Of a DNA stretch of 7,345 bases, positions 1-6,419 are shown one piece after another. Every line of letters starts with the position of its first letter. The stretch's first letter is position 1. The notes beneath the pieces were generated by a model that was not told where the DNA came from, searched no databases, and saw nothing but the letters and a program-made list of their open reading frames with translations. Made by a program: the position numbers and the translations under genes. The DNA lies in contig CAKUDW010000095.1 in the NCBI GenBank assembly GCA_934645275.1, positions 1 through 7,345 on the forward strand. The letters run 5' to 3'. Origin of the DNA: an uncultured Clostridia bacterium. Lineage in GTDB: Bacteria > Bacillota_A > Clostridia > Christensenellales > Aristaeellaceae.

Positions 1-852
1 GTTGTTTTCATCTTTGGTAGCTGCATTTGAGCCAGATTCGGGCAGTGCATTGGGTGTGTCACTTTTTCCTTTGCTATCAAAGACAAACGGTGATTGAAGT
101 TTTATCTTCGGTAATTCGATCTTTGAAAATTCGACTTTGGGCAATTGTATATTGATTTGCGGTAGCTGTATTAATGGCTTTTTTGCCTTTTCAGTGCGCA
201 TTGAGTCACGTCGGGCCTGTATTTCATTATATATCTCAATCAATGCGCGGTATGAAGAAAGTACATCTTCGTTTGAGGCATCGATTCCAGCGCCATAGAG
301 TTTATAGGTATTGTCTTTTGTTGTGATCGTAAGTGCAGCTGCGCCGACATCCGTCACAGCATAAGGAGTGCCACCCTGAAAATCATAATCGGGACTGCTT
401 TTGAATACATCCACCCATTGGCCGCTTAAAAGACGCACTTTTGCAGGTATTTCTCTGATCGACGTTTGTCGAACATTTCGGCCTGATTGGAGGATACGGT
501 ATTGTCTATCACCGGATATTTCAATTTTGAGCCATTCAGCAATATGTCCATTTATACTTTTCCTGGCATTGTTTACGCCGCGGAAGAATCGGTCAAATAC
601 TGCTTGTTGATAATTAACAACATAGCTTGCCGGATCGGGCTGTTCAGAGTCAGCCAGAATGATCCCATAAGGCACTTGATGGTCAAATCTGAGAATATGC
701 TTTTGAGATGTCGTGGAGAGCCTAAAGAAGGACTTTGCAGATTCAACTTCACAAAATACAGGATAGGAAATAGATATGCGCTTTTCCAGAAGTAAATCCG
801 TTATAGTCTCTGGATCGATAAATAATCCGTGAATATCAATCTTCTGCGGCAT
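1..852 (-). CDS. Unrecognised protein, 3' end beyond the window (284 codons seen)
   Basis: An open frame runs without a stop from the ATG at 852-850 to the left edge, giving 284 residues; the C-terminus is missing. The start is supported by an AAGGAGA ribosome binding site at 868-862, nine bases upstream, and by a promoter farther up. I do not recognise the family. No signal peptide or membrane segment is visible. Residues 1-190 look like a mixed alpha/beta soluble domain with many aromatic and charged residues. Residues 200-226 are helical and charged (YRALIEIYNEIQARRD). Residues 228-252 form a short repetitive tract (IQLPQIN, IQLPKVE, IELPKIK), followed by a polar Ser/Asn/Lys-rich stretch that looks like a linker to a further domain. 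GC is low: 70 of 180 bases (39%) at 1-180, against about 62% in part of nadE. This could mean horizontal acquisition. The reading frame is certain; the function is unknown. Confidence 0.85.
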   Translation of the reverse strand, partial: MPQKIDIHGLFIDPETITDLLLEKRISISYPVFCEVESAKSFFRLSTTSQKHILRFDHQVPYGIILADSEQPDPASYVVNYQQAVFDRFFRGVNNARKSINGHIAEWLKIEISGDRQYRILQSGRNVRQTSIREIPAKVRLLSGQWVDVFKSSPDYDFQGGTPYAVTDVGAAALTITTKDNTYKLYGAGIDASNEDVLSSYRALIEIYNEIQARRDSMRTEKAKKPLIQLPQINIQLPKVEFSKIELPKIKLQSPFVFDSKGKSDTPNALPESGSNAATKDENN

Positions 853-861
853 TCCAATCAG

Positions 862-868
862 TCTCCTT
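862..868 (-). promoter_or_regulatory. Ribosome binding site of the 852 gene
   Basis: AAGGAGA on the minus strand lies nine bases before the ATG at 852. It decides the start of a gene that has no recognisable homologue to align against. Confidence 0.75.
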
Positions 869-971
869 ACATGTGCATTAATAGTTAGGCGTTACACGTA
901 CCTGCAATGAACGGCGGGAAAGGCAGATATAAGCGACCCGGCAATCCGAATGATAATATAATCCTAATGAC

Positions 972-1000
972 ATTATAGCACCATATTTAAAGTGGAGCAA
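972..1000 (-). promoter_or_regulatory. Sigma-A-type promoter of the 852 gene
   Basis: On the minus strand a TTGCTC -35 box (1000-995) is followed after 17 bp by a perfect TATAAT -10 box (977-972). Transcription would begin near 965 and leave an untranslated leader of about 110 nt before the ATG at 852. The promoter lies just past the terminator of the upstream trpXYZ operon, so this gene appears to be an independent unit. I see no recognised riboswitch in the leader (853-965). Confidence 0.7.
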
Positions 1001-1030
1001 GATGGATTTTGAGTGCACCATACTGATTAT

Positions 1031-1082
1031 AAAAGCAGGGATCGCCTCACATGGTACATCGACCATATTGAGACGATCCCTG
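1031..1082 (-). terminator. Rho-independent terminator after the trpXYZ operon
   Basis: Read on the minus strand, the arms 1082-1068 and 1050-1036 pair as CAGGGATCG(T/C)CTCA with one mismatch. An inner ATGGT/ACCAT stem is capped by a six-base loop. A TTTTAT tract follows at 1034-1029. It begins 23 bases past the trpZ stop codon and matches an intrinsic terminator well. Confidence 0.85.
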
Positions 1083-1104
1083 AATGATTGTTCGGGAGCT
1101 TGCG

Positions 1105-1878
1105 TCAGTTTCCACATTCGATCGAGATCTGCGTGAAGATATCCAGTATATCATCCACCTGCATATTTTGCTTTTCCTCGCCGGCTTTATCCAATACGAT
1201 GTGGCCGCGATCCATCATCAGCAGGCGCGAGCCATATTCCACGGCGTAGCGCAGGTTATGCGTGACCATCATGGCGGTCAGTTTCTTTTCGCGCACCACG
1301 CGATCCGTCAGTTGCATAATGATCTCGGCGGTGTGCGGGTCGAGCGCGGCAGTGTGTTCGTCCAGAATCAGAAAATCCAGCGGCGAAAGCGTCGCCATCA
1401 GCAACGCGACCGCCTGACGCTGGCCGCCGGAGAGCGCACCCATTTTCACATGCAGCTTGTCCTCAAGTCCGAGCTGAAGCGCGGCCAACTGATCTCTGAA
1501 AAAGGCCTCGCGCTTCTTGGAAACCGCACGGCCCAGGTTGAAGGGCTTGCCCTTGTTGTCTGCCAGAGACAGATTCTCCAGCATCGTCAAATCGGGACAG
1601 GTACCCATGGAAGGGTTCTGAAAGATGCGGCCGATGCGCGCATAGCGGCGATGGTCCGGCGCGCGGGTAATGTCGCGCCCGTCGATCAGCACTTGTCCAC
1701 CCTCCACAGGGATGCTGCCGCAGATGATGTTGAGCATGCTGGTTTTGCCGCTGCCGTTGCTGCCCACGATGGAGACGAATTCGCCCGTTTCCACGCGCAG
1801 ATTGAAATCATGAAACAGACATGATTCAGTCACCAGTCCCTGATTATAGACCTTTTCAATGTGCTTCAGTTCAAGCAT
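1105..1878 (-). CDS. trpZ: ABC importer ATPase, TrpZ type (COG1101-like)
   Basis: This is the 257-residue nucleotide-binding subunit that would power the importer from the cytoplasmic side. Every ATPase motif is visible: Walker A GSNGSGKT (39-46), Q-loop Q87 in RIFQNPSMGT, signature LSGGQ (149-153), Walker B LDFLILDE (167-174), D-loop ALDP (178-181) and switch histidine H207 in VTHN. The LDEHTAALDP and FQNPSMGT variants are typical of the ATPases paired with COG2984 binding proteins and COG4120 permeases, rather than of polar amino acid (GlnQ/HisP) ATPases. The ATG at 1878-1876 overlaps the permease gene by 8 bp, so translational coupling is likely; GAAGG lies about 11 bases upstream. It is the last gene of the operon and is followed by a terminator. 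Family is secure; substrate (tryptophan) is inferred from the T-box. Confidence 0.93.
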   Translation of the reverse strand: MLELKHIEKVYNQGLVTESCLFHDFNLRVETGEFVSIVGSNGSGKTSMLNIICGSIPVEGGQVLIDGRDITRAPDHRRYARIGRIFQNPSMGTCPDLTMLENLSLADNKGKPFNLGRAVSKKREAFFRDQLAALQLGLEDKLHVKMGALSGGQRQAVALLMATLSPLDFLILDEHTAALDPHTAEIIMQLTDRVVREKKLTAMMVTHNLRYAVEYGSRLLMMDRGHIVLDKAGEEKQNMQVDDILDIFTQISIECGN

Positions 1879-2767
1879 GCTTCTTTACCTTCTTTCCTCC
1901 GCTGCGGCCCAGCACCAGTATCACCAGGAACAGCACTGCCGTAACCAGTTTCAGCAGATTGGCCGGAAGTCCCAGGCTGATGGCCAGCTGAATACAGATT
2001 TTATATACAATGCTGCCCACGACCACCGCCGTGGTGGCCTTCACGATACGTGCGCGCCTGAAGAGCGTTGCGCCGATGATGACCGTGGCCAGGCCAAACA
2101 CCATTTGCCCGGTGCCCATCGTGCTGGAGAAGGCACGCTGCTCGTGGCAGACCACTGCGCCGCACAGCGCTACCAGCGCGTTGGCGAGTACCAGTCCCAG
2201 AATTTTCATTCGCCCCTGATCTACTGCCAGCGAGGTAACCACTGTGGGGTTGTTGCCTGCCGCGCGCAGCAGCATGCCGCACTTAGTTTTGAAGAACAGA
2301 TCAAGAATGAGCTTGAACACAATCGCCAGAATTAGCGATACAATCAACTTGCGCTGCATCAGCGTCAAGCTGCCGAAGAGTGTCATCACGGGCGCACTGG
2401 TGAAGATCGTCTGGAAAGAGCGATCCACCGCCAGATTTGAACCGGCAATCTGCAAATTGATGGAGAACAGCGCCGTCATGGTTATGATGCCTGCCAGCAA
2501 ATCGCGCACGTGCAGCCGTACATGGATTAGCCCTGTGGCCAATCCGGCCAGCGCGCCGGCAGCCATGGCAATTAGCAGCGTGAGCCATGGATCTACGCCC
2601 CGCACCAGCAATACTGCGCTTACGGCGGCACCCAGCGGGAAACTGCCGTCTACCGTCAGATCCGGAAAGTCCAGAATGCGGTAGGTGATGAGTATGCCGT
2701 AGGAGAGCAGCGCGTAGATCAGGCCCTGCGTGACGGTGCTGATAATCAAATCCAGAAATGCGCCCAT
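1871..2767 (-). CDS. trpY: ABC importer permease, TrpY type (COG4120-like, BPD_transp_2)
   Basis: A 298-residue polytopic membrane protein with about eight hydrophobic segments, near 10-30, 44-56, 60-82, 88-110, 140-158, 188-208, 220-236 and 243-287. It resembles the branched-chain and sugar permease superfamily. The conserved N-terminal ITYRILDFPDLTVDGSFPLG (residues 27-46) is highly characteristic of the permeases of TrpXYZ-like transporters. The stretch around GMLLRAAGNNP (164-174) probably acts as the cytoplasmic coupling helix that contacts the ATPase. The ATG at 2767 follows AAAGAGGTAG with suitable spacing and lies 29 bp after the binding-protein stop. Its 3' end overlaps trpZ by 8 bp. 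The basic tail GKKVKKHA is consistent with a cytoplasmic C-terminus. No defects are visible. Confidence 0.92.
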   Translation of the reverse strand: MGAFLDLIISTVTQGLIYALLSYGILITYRILDFPDLTVDGSFPLGAAVSAVLLVRGVDPWLTLLIAMAAGALAGLATGLIHVRLHVRDLLAGIITMTALFSINLQIAGSNLAVDRSFQTIFTSAPVMTLFGSLTLMQRKLIVSLILAIVFKLILDLFFKTKCGMLLRAAGNNPTVVTSLAVDQGRMKILGLVLANALVALCGAVVCHEQRAFSSTMGTGQMVFGLATVIIGATLFRRARIVKATTAVVVGSIVYKICIQLAISLGLPANLLKLVTAVLFLVILVLGRSGGKKVKKHA

Positions 2768-2796
2768 GATTTTTCTACCTCTTTATTGTTGATGCG

Positions 2797-3741
2797 TCAG
2801 GCTTCGATAGCGCTCAGTTCAATGTCGGCAGGCAGCACGATATCAAAGTTCGCCAGCGCCACGCGATTGATGTAGATGCCGTATTCTGCGATGGTTTCGT
2901 AGGGCATGTCGTAGGCGCTTGCTTCGCCGGTCAGAATTTTGGCGGCCATCATGCCTGTCTGACGGCCAAGGGCTACATAGTCGATGCCGGCGGAGGCCAC
3001 GCAGCCAAGCTTCACCTGCTCAACTTCGCTGCCGTATACCGGAATGCCCGCGGCGTCCGTCTTTTCGAGAATGGAGGAAAGCACGCCAACTACATTGTTG
3101 TCGGTCAGGTTGCTCATGCAGTCCACGCCCTTGCTGATGAGCGTATCGGCGGCCTGTGTCACTTCGCTCTGTGCGGTCACGCCCAGCGCTTCGATGGTGA
3201 AGCCGTATTCAGGTGCCTTTTCTTCGTATTCGGCGATGGCGGAAACGGAATTGGGTTCGCTGGTGGTGTAGAGAATGCCGATGGTCTTTGCTTCAGGCTG
3301 CAATTTGCGAATCAGATCGAGCTGCGCTTCTACCGGCAGCTTGTCGCTCGTGCCGGTCACATTGCCGCTCGTAAGGCCAGCGGCTTCGGGATCGGTGATG
3401 GCGGTGAACACCACGGGGATGTCCTTGTCCTCGGCAGCGGCGTAGCAGGCCGTGGCCGACGGCGTGGCGATGGCGCACATCAGGGCGACGTTGTTGGCAG
3501 AGAAGTTCTGCGCGATCTGCGTGGCAATGCTGTTGTCAAAGCCTGCGTTCTGATAGGAAATTTCGAAATCCTTACCCTCTTCGAGTCCGGCGTCCGCAAG
3601 CCCCTGAATGAAGCCCTCGCGGCAGTTGTCCAGAGAAGCGTGTTCGCCATATTGATTGATGCCGATTACGGGCGCGGCCATTGCGGCGGCGCAAGCGAAG
3701 GTGAGTACGAGTGCGATCAGAATGGAAGTCAGCTTTTTCAT
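2797..3741 (-). CDS. trpX: Substrate-binding protein of the importer, TrpX type (COG2984, ABC_sub_bind)
   Basis: This is the extracytoplasmic receptor that captures the substrate, 314 residues from this start. The N-terminus MKKLTSILIALVLTFACAAA is a signal peptide with a likely signal peptidase I site after AMA (residue 22). The mature part has family hallmarks: VIGINQYGEHASLDNCREGF, ISYQNAGFDN, AIATPSATA, IPVVFTAITDPEAAGL, NVTGTSDKLPVEAQLDLI, IPVYGSEVEQVKLG and GIDYVALGRQTG. I chose the ATG at 3741-3739 because it puts the signal peptide at the N-terminus and has AAGGAGC upstream. The same frame stays open to an ATG at 3840 behind a perfect AGGAGGTG, which would add 33 residues, so the true start is uncertain. 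First gene of the operon, directly under the T-box. Tryptophan as substrate is inferred from that T-box, not from binding residues. Confidence 0.9.
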   Translation of the reverse strand: MKKLTSILIALVLTFACAAAMAAPVIGINQYGEHASLDNCREGFIQGLADAGLEEGKDFEISYQNAGFDNSIATQIAQNFSANNVALMCAIATPSATACYAAAEDKDIPVVFTAITDPEAAGLTSGNVTGTSDKLPVEAQLDLIRKLQPEAKTIGILYTTSEPNSVSAIAEYEEKAPEYGFTIEALGVTAQSEVTQAADTLISKGVDCMSNLTDNNVVGVLSSILEKTDAAGIPVYGSEVEQVKLGCVASAGIDYVALGRQTGMMAAKILTGEASAYDMPYETIAEYGIYINRVALANFDIVLPADIELSAIEA

Positions 3742-3837
3742 GGTCTTAGCTCCTTTTTTATCTTTGTTGGGGTTGGCTGTAAGCAGCCGGTGCTGGACGG
3801 AAGCAATGCAGGTTCGCCATCGAAAATCCAGCCTTTC

Positions 3838-3855
3838 CATTTGTCAACACCTCCT
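3838..3855 (-). promoter_or_regulatory. Strong ribosome binding site with upstream in-frame ATG
   Basis: AGGAGGTG (3855-3848), fully complementary to the 16S tail, precedes an ATG at 3840-3838. This ATG is in frame with trpX and 33 codons upstream of the signal-peptide methionine. It would initiate an extension beginning MERLDFRWRTC. A second, weaker site (AAGGAGC) precedes the 3741 start. Confidence 0.6.
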
Positions 3856-3869
3856 GAGGTCATAGTAAG

Positions 3870-3905
3870 TAAAATAAAAAACTGTCCCAAATAATTGGGA
3901 CAGTT
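3870..3905 (-). terminator. Regulated terminator of the T-box leader
   Basis: Minus-strand AACTGTCCCAA (3905-3895) and TTGGGACAGTT (3890-3880) form a perfect 11-bp stem with a TTAT loop, followed by a T-rich tract TTTTATTTTA. The 5' arm is shared with the antiterminator (AACTG and CCCAA), so the two structures are mutually exclusive. Confidence 0.93.
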
Positions 3906-4150
3906 GAAACTGCGGTGCCACCCAAGTTGATGTAATCACTACATCCGCTCTTTATCTCGCACATGCATGCGAGCCGCGCTGATAACGGGTGCGGTACCCG
4001 TCGGTTGCTACTTGCTCCTTCCGGAGCTTTCGACCGCCCTCATAAGTCCATTCACGCGGGTTCCGCCGCCGCAATCCCACCACCTGCGGCTCTCTGAAAG
4101 CGTCGTTTTCGCGCTACTAATCTCAATCGAAGGTTTAATTTGAATTGTTG
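3870..4150 (-). ncRNA. T-box riboswitch, predicted tRNA-Trp specific
   Basis: This leader senses uncharged tRNA and controls trpXYZ by antitermination. Stem I spans 4133-4027. Its base is 4133-4125 with 4035-4027, its AGAGA bulge is at 4095-4091 and its apical stem GCCGCA/TGCGGC is at 4090-4068. The specifier segment reads GAA-TGG-A-CTTAT-GAG, placing UGG (Trp) at 4050-4048. Hairpins follow at 4027-4014, 4001-3985, 3973-3956 (CTCGCA/TGCGAG, Stem III) and 3945-3929. The T-box motif TTGGGTGGCACCGCAG is at 3925-3910. In the antiterminator, TTGGG (3925-3921) pairs with CCCAA (3899-3895) and CAGTT (3912-3908) with AACTG (3905-3901). The bulge TGGC (3920-3917) pairs with the tRNA acceptor end NCCA and so expects discriminator G73, as in bacterial tRNA-Trp. 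The class is secure; amino acid identity is a strong inference. Confidence 0.95.
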
Positions 4151-4156
4151 GTATGA

Positions 4157-4185
4157 ATTATAGCCATGCAAACGGCATTTGTCAA
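4157..4185 (-). promoter_or_regulatory. Consensus sigma-A promoter of trpXYZ
   Basis: On the minus strand a perfect TTGACA (4185-4180) and a perfect TATAAT (4162-4157) are separated by 17 bp. Immediately upstream (4186-4217) lies an A/T-rich stretch including an eight-base A-tract, consistent with an UP element. Transcription should start near 4150, at the beginning of the T-box leader. Such a strong promoter fits a system whose control is exerted after initiation, by the riboswitch. Confidence 0.92.
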
Positions 4186-4238
4186 TAGCAAATTTTAGAA
4201 ATTCACAATTTTTTTTGATGGAAACGGCAGAGGACGTC

Positions 4239-4266
4239 TTGCGCAGCAACTCGAATCAGGTATAAT
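4239..4266 (+). promoter_or_regulatory. Probable promoter of nadE
   Basis: A perfect TATAAT at 4261-4266 follows TTGCGC (4239-4244) with 16 bp spacing; the -35 box matches only in TTG. It lies 38 bp upstream of the nadE ATG and is divergent from the trpXYZ promoter, the two -35 boxes being about 53 bp apart. No operator or NAD-responsive element is recognisable. Confidence 0.6.
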
Positions 4267-4304
4267 GATGGTGAAAGCAATTAAATGGATGGGGGAAGCG
4301 GCCT

Positions 4305-6200
4305 ATGCGGGATGGATTTGTACGCGTGGCGGTTGGAACACCGAAAATTCGTGTGGCGGACTGCGCGGGCAATGCGGAGAACATAATTGCGCTGATGCGA
4401 CAGGCGGACGCGCGGCAGGCGAAACTGCTGACGCTGCCGGAGCTTTGCGTAACGGGATATACGGCGGCGGATCTGTTTTTGACGCGGCCGCTGCTGAACG
4501 GCGCGCTCGAAGCACTTGCCCGCATACGTGACGCTTCAGTTGCGCTGGATGTACTCGTCTGCGTGGGTTTGCCGCTGGCGCTGGAAGGTAGGCTGTATAA
4601 CTGTGCGGCGTTTGTCAAGGGCGGCCGCGTGCTGGGCGTGGTGCCCAAACGCAATCTGCCGAACTATGGCGTCTATTATGAGATGCGGCACTTCATTCCC
4701 GGCCCGGCGGCCGTGCGCGAGGTGGAGCTGCTAGGGCGCAGGGTGCCGTTCGGCGGCGAGATGCTGTTCCGTTGCCGGCAGATGCCGGCATTGGCCGTCG
4801 GCGCTGAAATCTGCGAAGATTTGTGGGTGCCCGATTCGCCGGGCGTGAAGCTGGCCATAGCGGGTGCGACGGTGATTATGAACCCCTCTGCCAGCGATGA
4901 GAGCGTGGGCAAGGCCGATTATCGCCGCATGCTGGTGACGAGTCAGTCGGCGCGGCTGTTATGCGCCTATCTCTATGCAGACGCGGGCGAAGGTGAGAGC
5001 AGCACTGATCTGGTCTTTTCCGGCCATAATCTGATCGCTGAAAACGGTGCGTTGCTGGCGCAGTCCTGCCGCTATGCGCCGGGGCTGTCCTTTGCGGAGA
5101 TCGATGTGGACTTTCTGGATCACGAGCGCCGTCGCATGAATACCTTCGGTACGCCTGTTTCGGCGTTTTACACGGTGGATTTCGACCTGCAGATGGCGAA
5201 TCTCACGCTGGAACGGCAAATCGATCCCATGCCGTTTGTTCCCTCGGATGCGGCGCTGCGCGACGCGCGCTGCGAGGAGATACTGGATATTCAGGCTCAT
5301 GGACTGGCCGCCCGCATGCGGCATATCAACTGCGAACGCGCGGTGATCGCGGTCTCCGGCGGGCTGGACAGCACGCTCGCGCTGCTGGTGACGGCGCGCG
5401 CATTCGATATTTGCGGCCTGAAGCGCGCGGGCATTTCCGCCATTACCATGCCCTGCTACGGCACTACGGCGCGTACACGCTCCAATGCACAAATCATTTC
5501 CGAGCGGCTGGGCGCTGCTTTCAGTGAAATTCCCATTGGCGATGCGGTGGCGCAGCACTTTAAGGACATCGGCTTGCCGCCGCAGGCGCGCGATGTGACC
5601 TATGAAAACAGCCAGGCGCGAGAACGCACCCAGGTGCTGATGGACATGGCCAACAAGCTTGGCGGCATTGCAATCGGCACGGGCGATCTATCTGAACTGG
5701 CGCTGGGCTGGGCTACCTACAATGGCGATCACATGTCCATGTATGCGGTCAACGCATCTGTGCCCAAGACGCTGGTGCGCTATCTGGTGAAATATGAAGC
5801 TGATCTGAGCGACGATGCCGAGCTGACGCGCGCACTGGAGGATATACTGGCCACGCCCGTCAGCCCAGAGCTGTTGCCGCCGGTGGACGGTGAGATTGCC
5901 CAGCGCACGGAGGAAGTAGTCGGTCCTTACGAGCTGCACGATTTCTTCCTGTATCATATCCTGCGCCGCGGCTGCACGCCGGATAAGGCGCGGCGGCTGG
6001 CGCTGCATGCGTTTAACGGGCAGTACGATGAGAAAACCGTATCGCACTGGCTGCAAACCTTCTGTCGCCGGTTCTTCAGCCAGCAGTTTAAGCGCTCCTG
6101 CATGCCCGACGGGCCAAAGGTGGGTTCGGTGGCGCTTTCGCCGCGCGGAGATCTGCGCATGCCGTCCGACGCCTCCGCCGCGCTATGGAAGCTCGGCTAA
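4305..6200 (+). CDS. nadE: Glutamine-dependent NAD+ synthetase
   Basis: This 631-residue cytoplasmic enzyme makes NAD+ from deamido-NAD+, ATP and glutamine, the last step of NAD biosynthesis. The N-terminal nitrilase-type glutaminase domain (about 1-290) shows the Glu-Lys-Cys triad: E46 in LPELCVTGY, K115 in PKRNLPNY and C170 in GAEICEDLW. The C-terminal synthetase domain (about 320-631) carries the ATP pyrophosphatase P-loop SGGLDST (351-357), then IGTGDLSELALGW (457-469), TYNGDHMSMY (471-480), the conserved FKRSCMPDGPKVGS (595-608) and LSPRGDLRMPSDA (611-623). Length is usual for the bacterial two-domain form. The ATG at 4305 follows GGGGGAAG at suitable spacing; nearby upstream ATGs (4285, 4289) are out of frame. 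It appears to be monocistronic, transcribed divergently from trpXYZ and convergently with the MgtC-like gene. No defects are visible. Confidence 0.97.
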   Translation: MRDGFVRVAVGTPKIRVADCAGNAENIIALMRQADARQAKLLTLPELCVTGYTAADLFLTRPLLNGALEALARIRDASVALDVLVCVGLPLALEGRLYNCAAFVKGGRVLGVVPKRNLPNYGVYYEMRHFIPGPAAVREVELLGRRVPFGGEMLFRCRQMPALAVGAEICEDLWVPDSPGVKLAIAGATVIMNPSASDESVGKADYRRMLVTSQSARLLCAYLYADAGEGESSTDLVFSGHNLIAENGALLAQSCRYAPGLSFAEIDVDFLDHERRRMNTFGTPVSAFYTVDFDLQMANLTLERQIDPMPFVPSDAALRDARCEEILDIQAHGLAARMRHINCERAVIAVSGGLDSTLALLVTARAFDICGLKRAGISAITMPCYGTTARTRSNAQIISERLGAAFSEIPIGDAVAQHFKDIGLPPQARDVTYENSQARERTQVLMDMANKLGGIAIGTGDLSELALGWATYNGDHMSMYAVNASVPKTLVRYLVKYEADLSDDAELTRALEDILATPVSPELLPPVDGEIAQRTEEVVGPYELHDFFLYHILRRGCTPDKARRLALHAFNGQYDEKTVSHWLQTFCRRFFSQQFKRSCMPDGPKVGSVALSPRGDLRMPSDASAALWKLG

Positions 6201-6369
6201 CGCCAAATGGGAGCATTGTCGACGGCTCTCTGCCAGAGCCGCCGGCCTGCAAGACTCTGGTTTTGTAAATTCTTGCCTTTTAAGAATTGTCGGCGCATTC
6301 CTTCAGAATCTGCCGACCCGCGCAACCGCCTCACAGTTCGCTAATTCCTGCCCTTTAACAAGAAAAATA
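6201..6369. other. Non-coding gap after nadE with several hairpins
   Basis: No credible gene lies here. Perfect or near-perfect inverted repeats occur at 6223-6241 (CGGCTCT/AGAGCCG) and at 6233-6260 (CCAGAG/CTCTGG, then TTTTG), which share bases and so exclude each other. Another lies at 6289-6317 (GTCGGC/GCCGAC with inner ATTC/GAAT). Two similar stretches, AATTCTTGCCTTTTAAGAA near 6269 and AATTCCTGCCCTTTAACAAG near 6344, form an imperfect direct repeat. The 6233-6264 hairpin might be a weak terminator for nadE. No known RNA family is recognised. Confidence 0.45.
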
Positions 6370-6405
6370 CCGCGGAGCTTCTGTTTAAAGCTCCGCGGCG
6401 TTTTT
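6361..6405. terminator. Bidirectional rho-independent terminator
   Basis: CCGCGGAGCTT (6370-6380) and AAGCTCCGCGG (6388-6398) form a perfect 11-bp GC-rich stem with a seven-base loop. TTTTT follows at 6401-6405 on the plus strand, and AAAAAT precedes it at 6363-6368, giving a U-tract on the minus strand. It can therefore stop nadE transcripts and those of the convergent MgtC-like gene, whose stop codon is about 15 bases away. Confidence 0.92.
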
Positions 6406-6419
6406 CAGCTGGTACGCCT

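Noticed and set aside
401..795. Plus-strand open frames of 69 and 102 codons
   Set aside because: They are antisense to the long open minus-strand frame at 1-852, which has a promoter and a ribosome binding site; they have neither.
868..900. Possible hairpin TACGTGT/ACATGTA just upstream of the ribosome binding site of the 852 gene
   Set aside because: Only seven pairs including a G-U, with an 18-base loop, and it touches just the edge of the binding site; not convincing as a regulator.
878..1117. A 79-codon minus-strand open frame between trpZ and the 852 gene
   Set aside because: It overlaps the trpZ 3' end, runs through the operon terminator and the next gene's promoter, and has no protein-like features; it is non-coding.
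1084..1824. A 246-codon plus-strand open frame opposite trpZ
   Set aside because: It is the antisense of an ABC ATPase with all catalytic motifs; its His/Gln/Arg-rich composition is typical of a shadow frame.
3842..3847. TTGACA on the minus strand just upstream of trpX, as a second promoter -35 box
   Set aside because: No acceptable -10 box lies 16-18 bp downstream; the base run there is TTCGAT.
4041..4052. Reading the T-box specifier as UAU (Tyr)
   Set aside because: The codon position in the loop relative to GAA and the following A favours UGG, and the C in the UGGC bulge fits tRNA-Trp (G73) rather than tRNA-Tyr (A73).
4052..4249. A 65-codon minus-strand open frame over the T-box promoter region
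   Set aside because: It spans the promoter and Stem I of the riboswitch, has no ribosome binding site and would start upstream of the transcription start.
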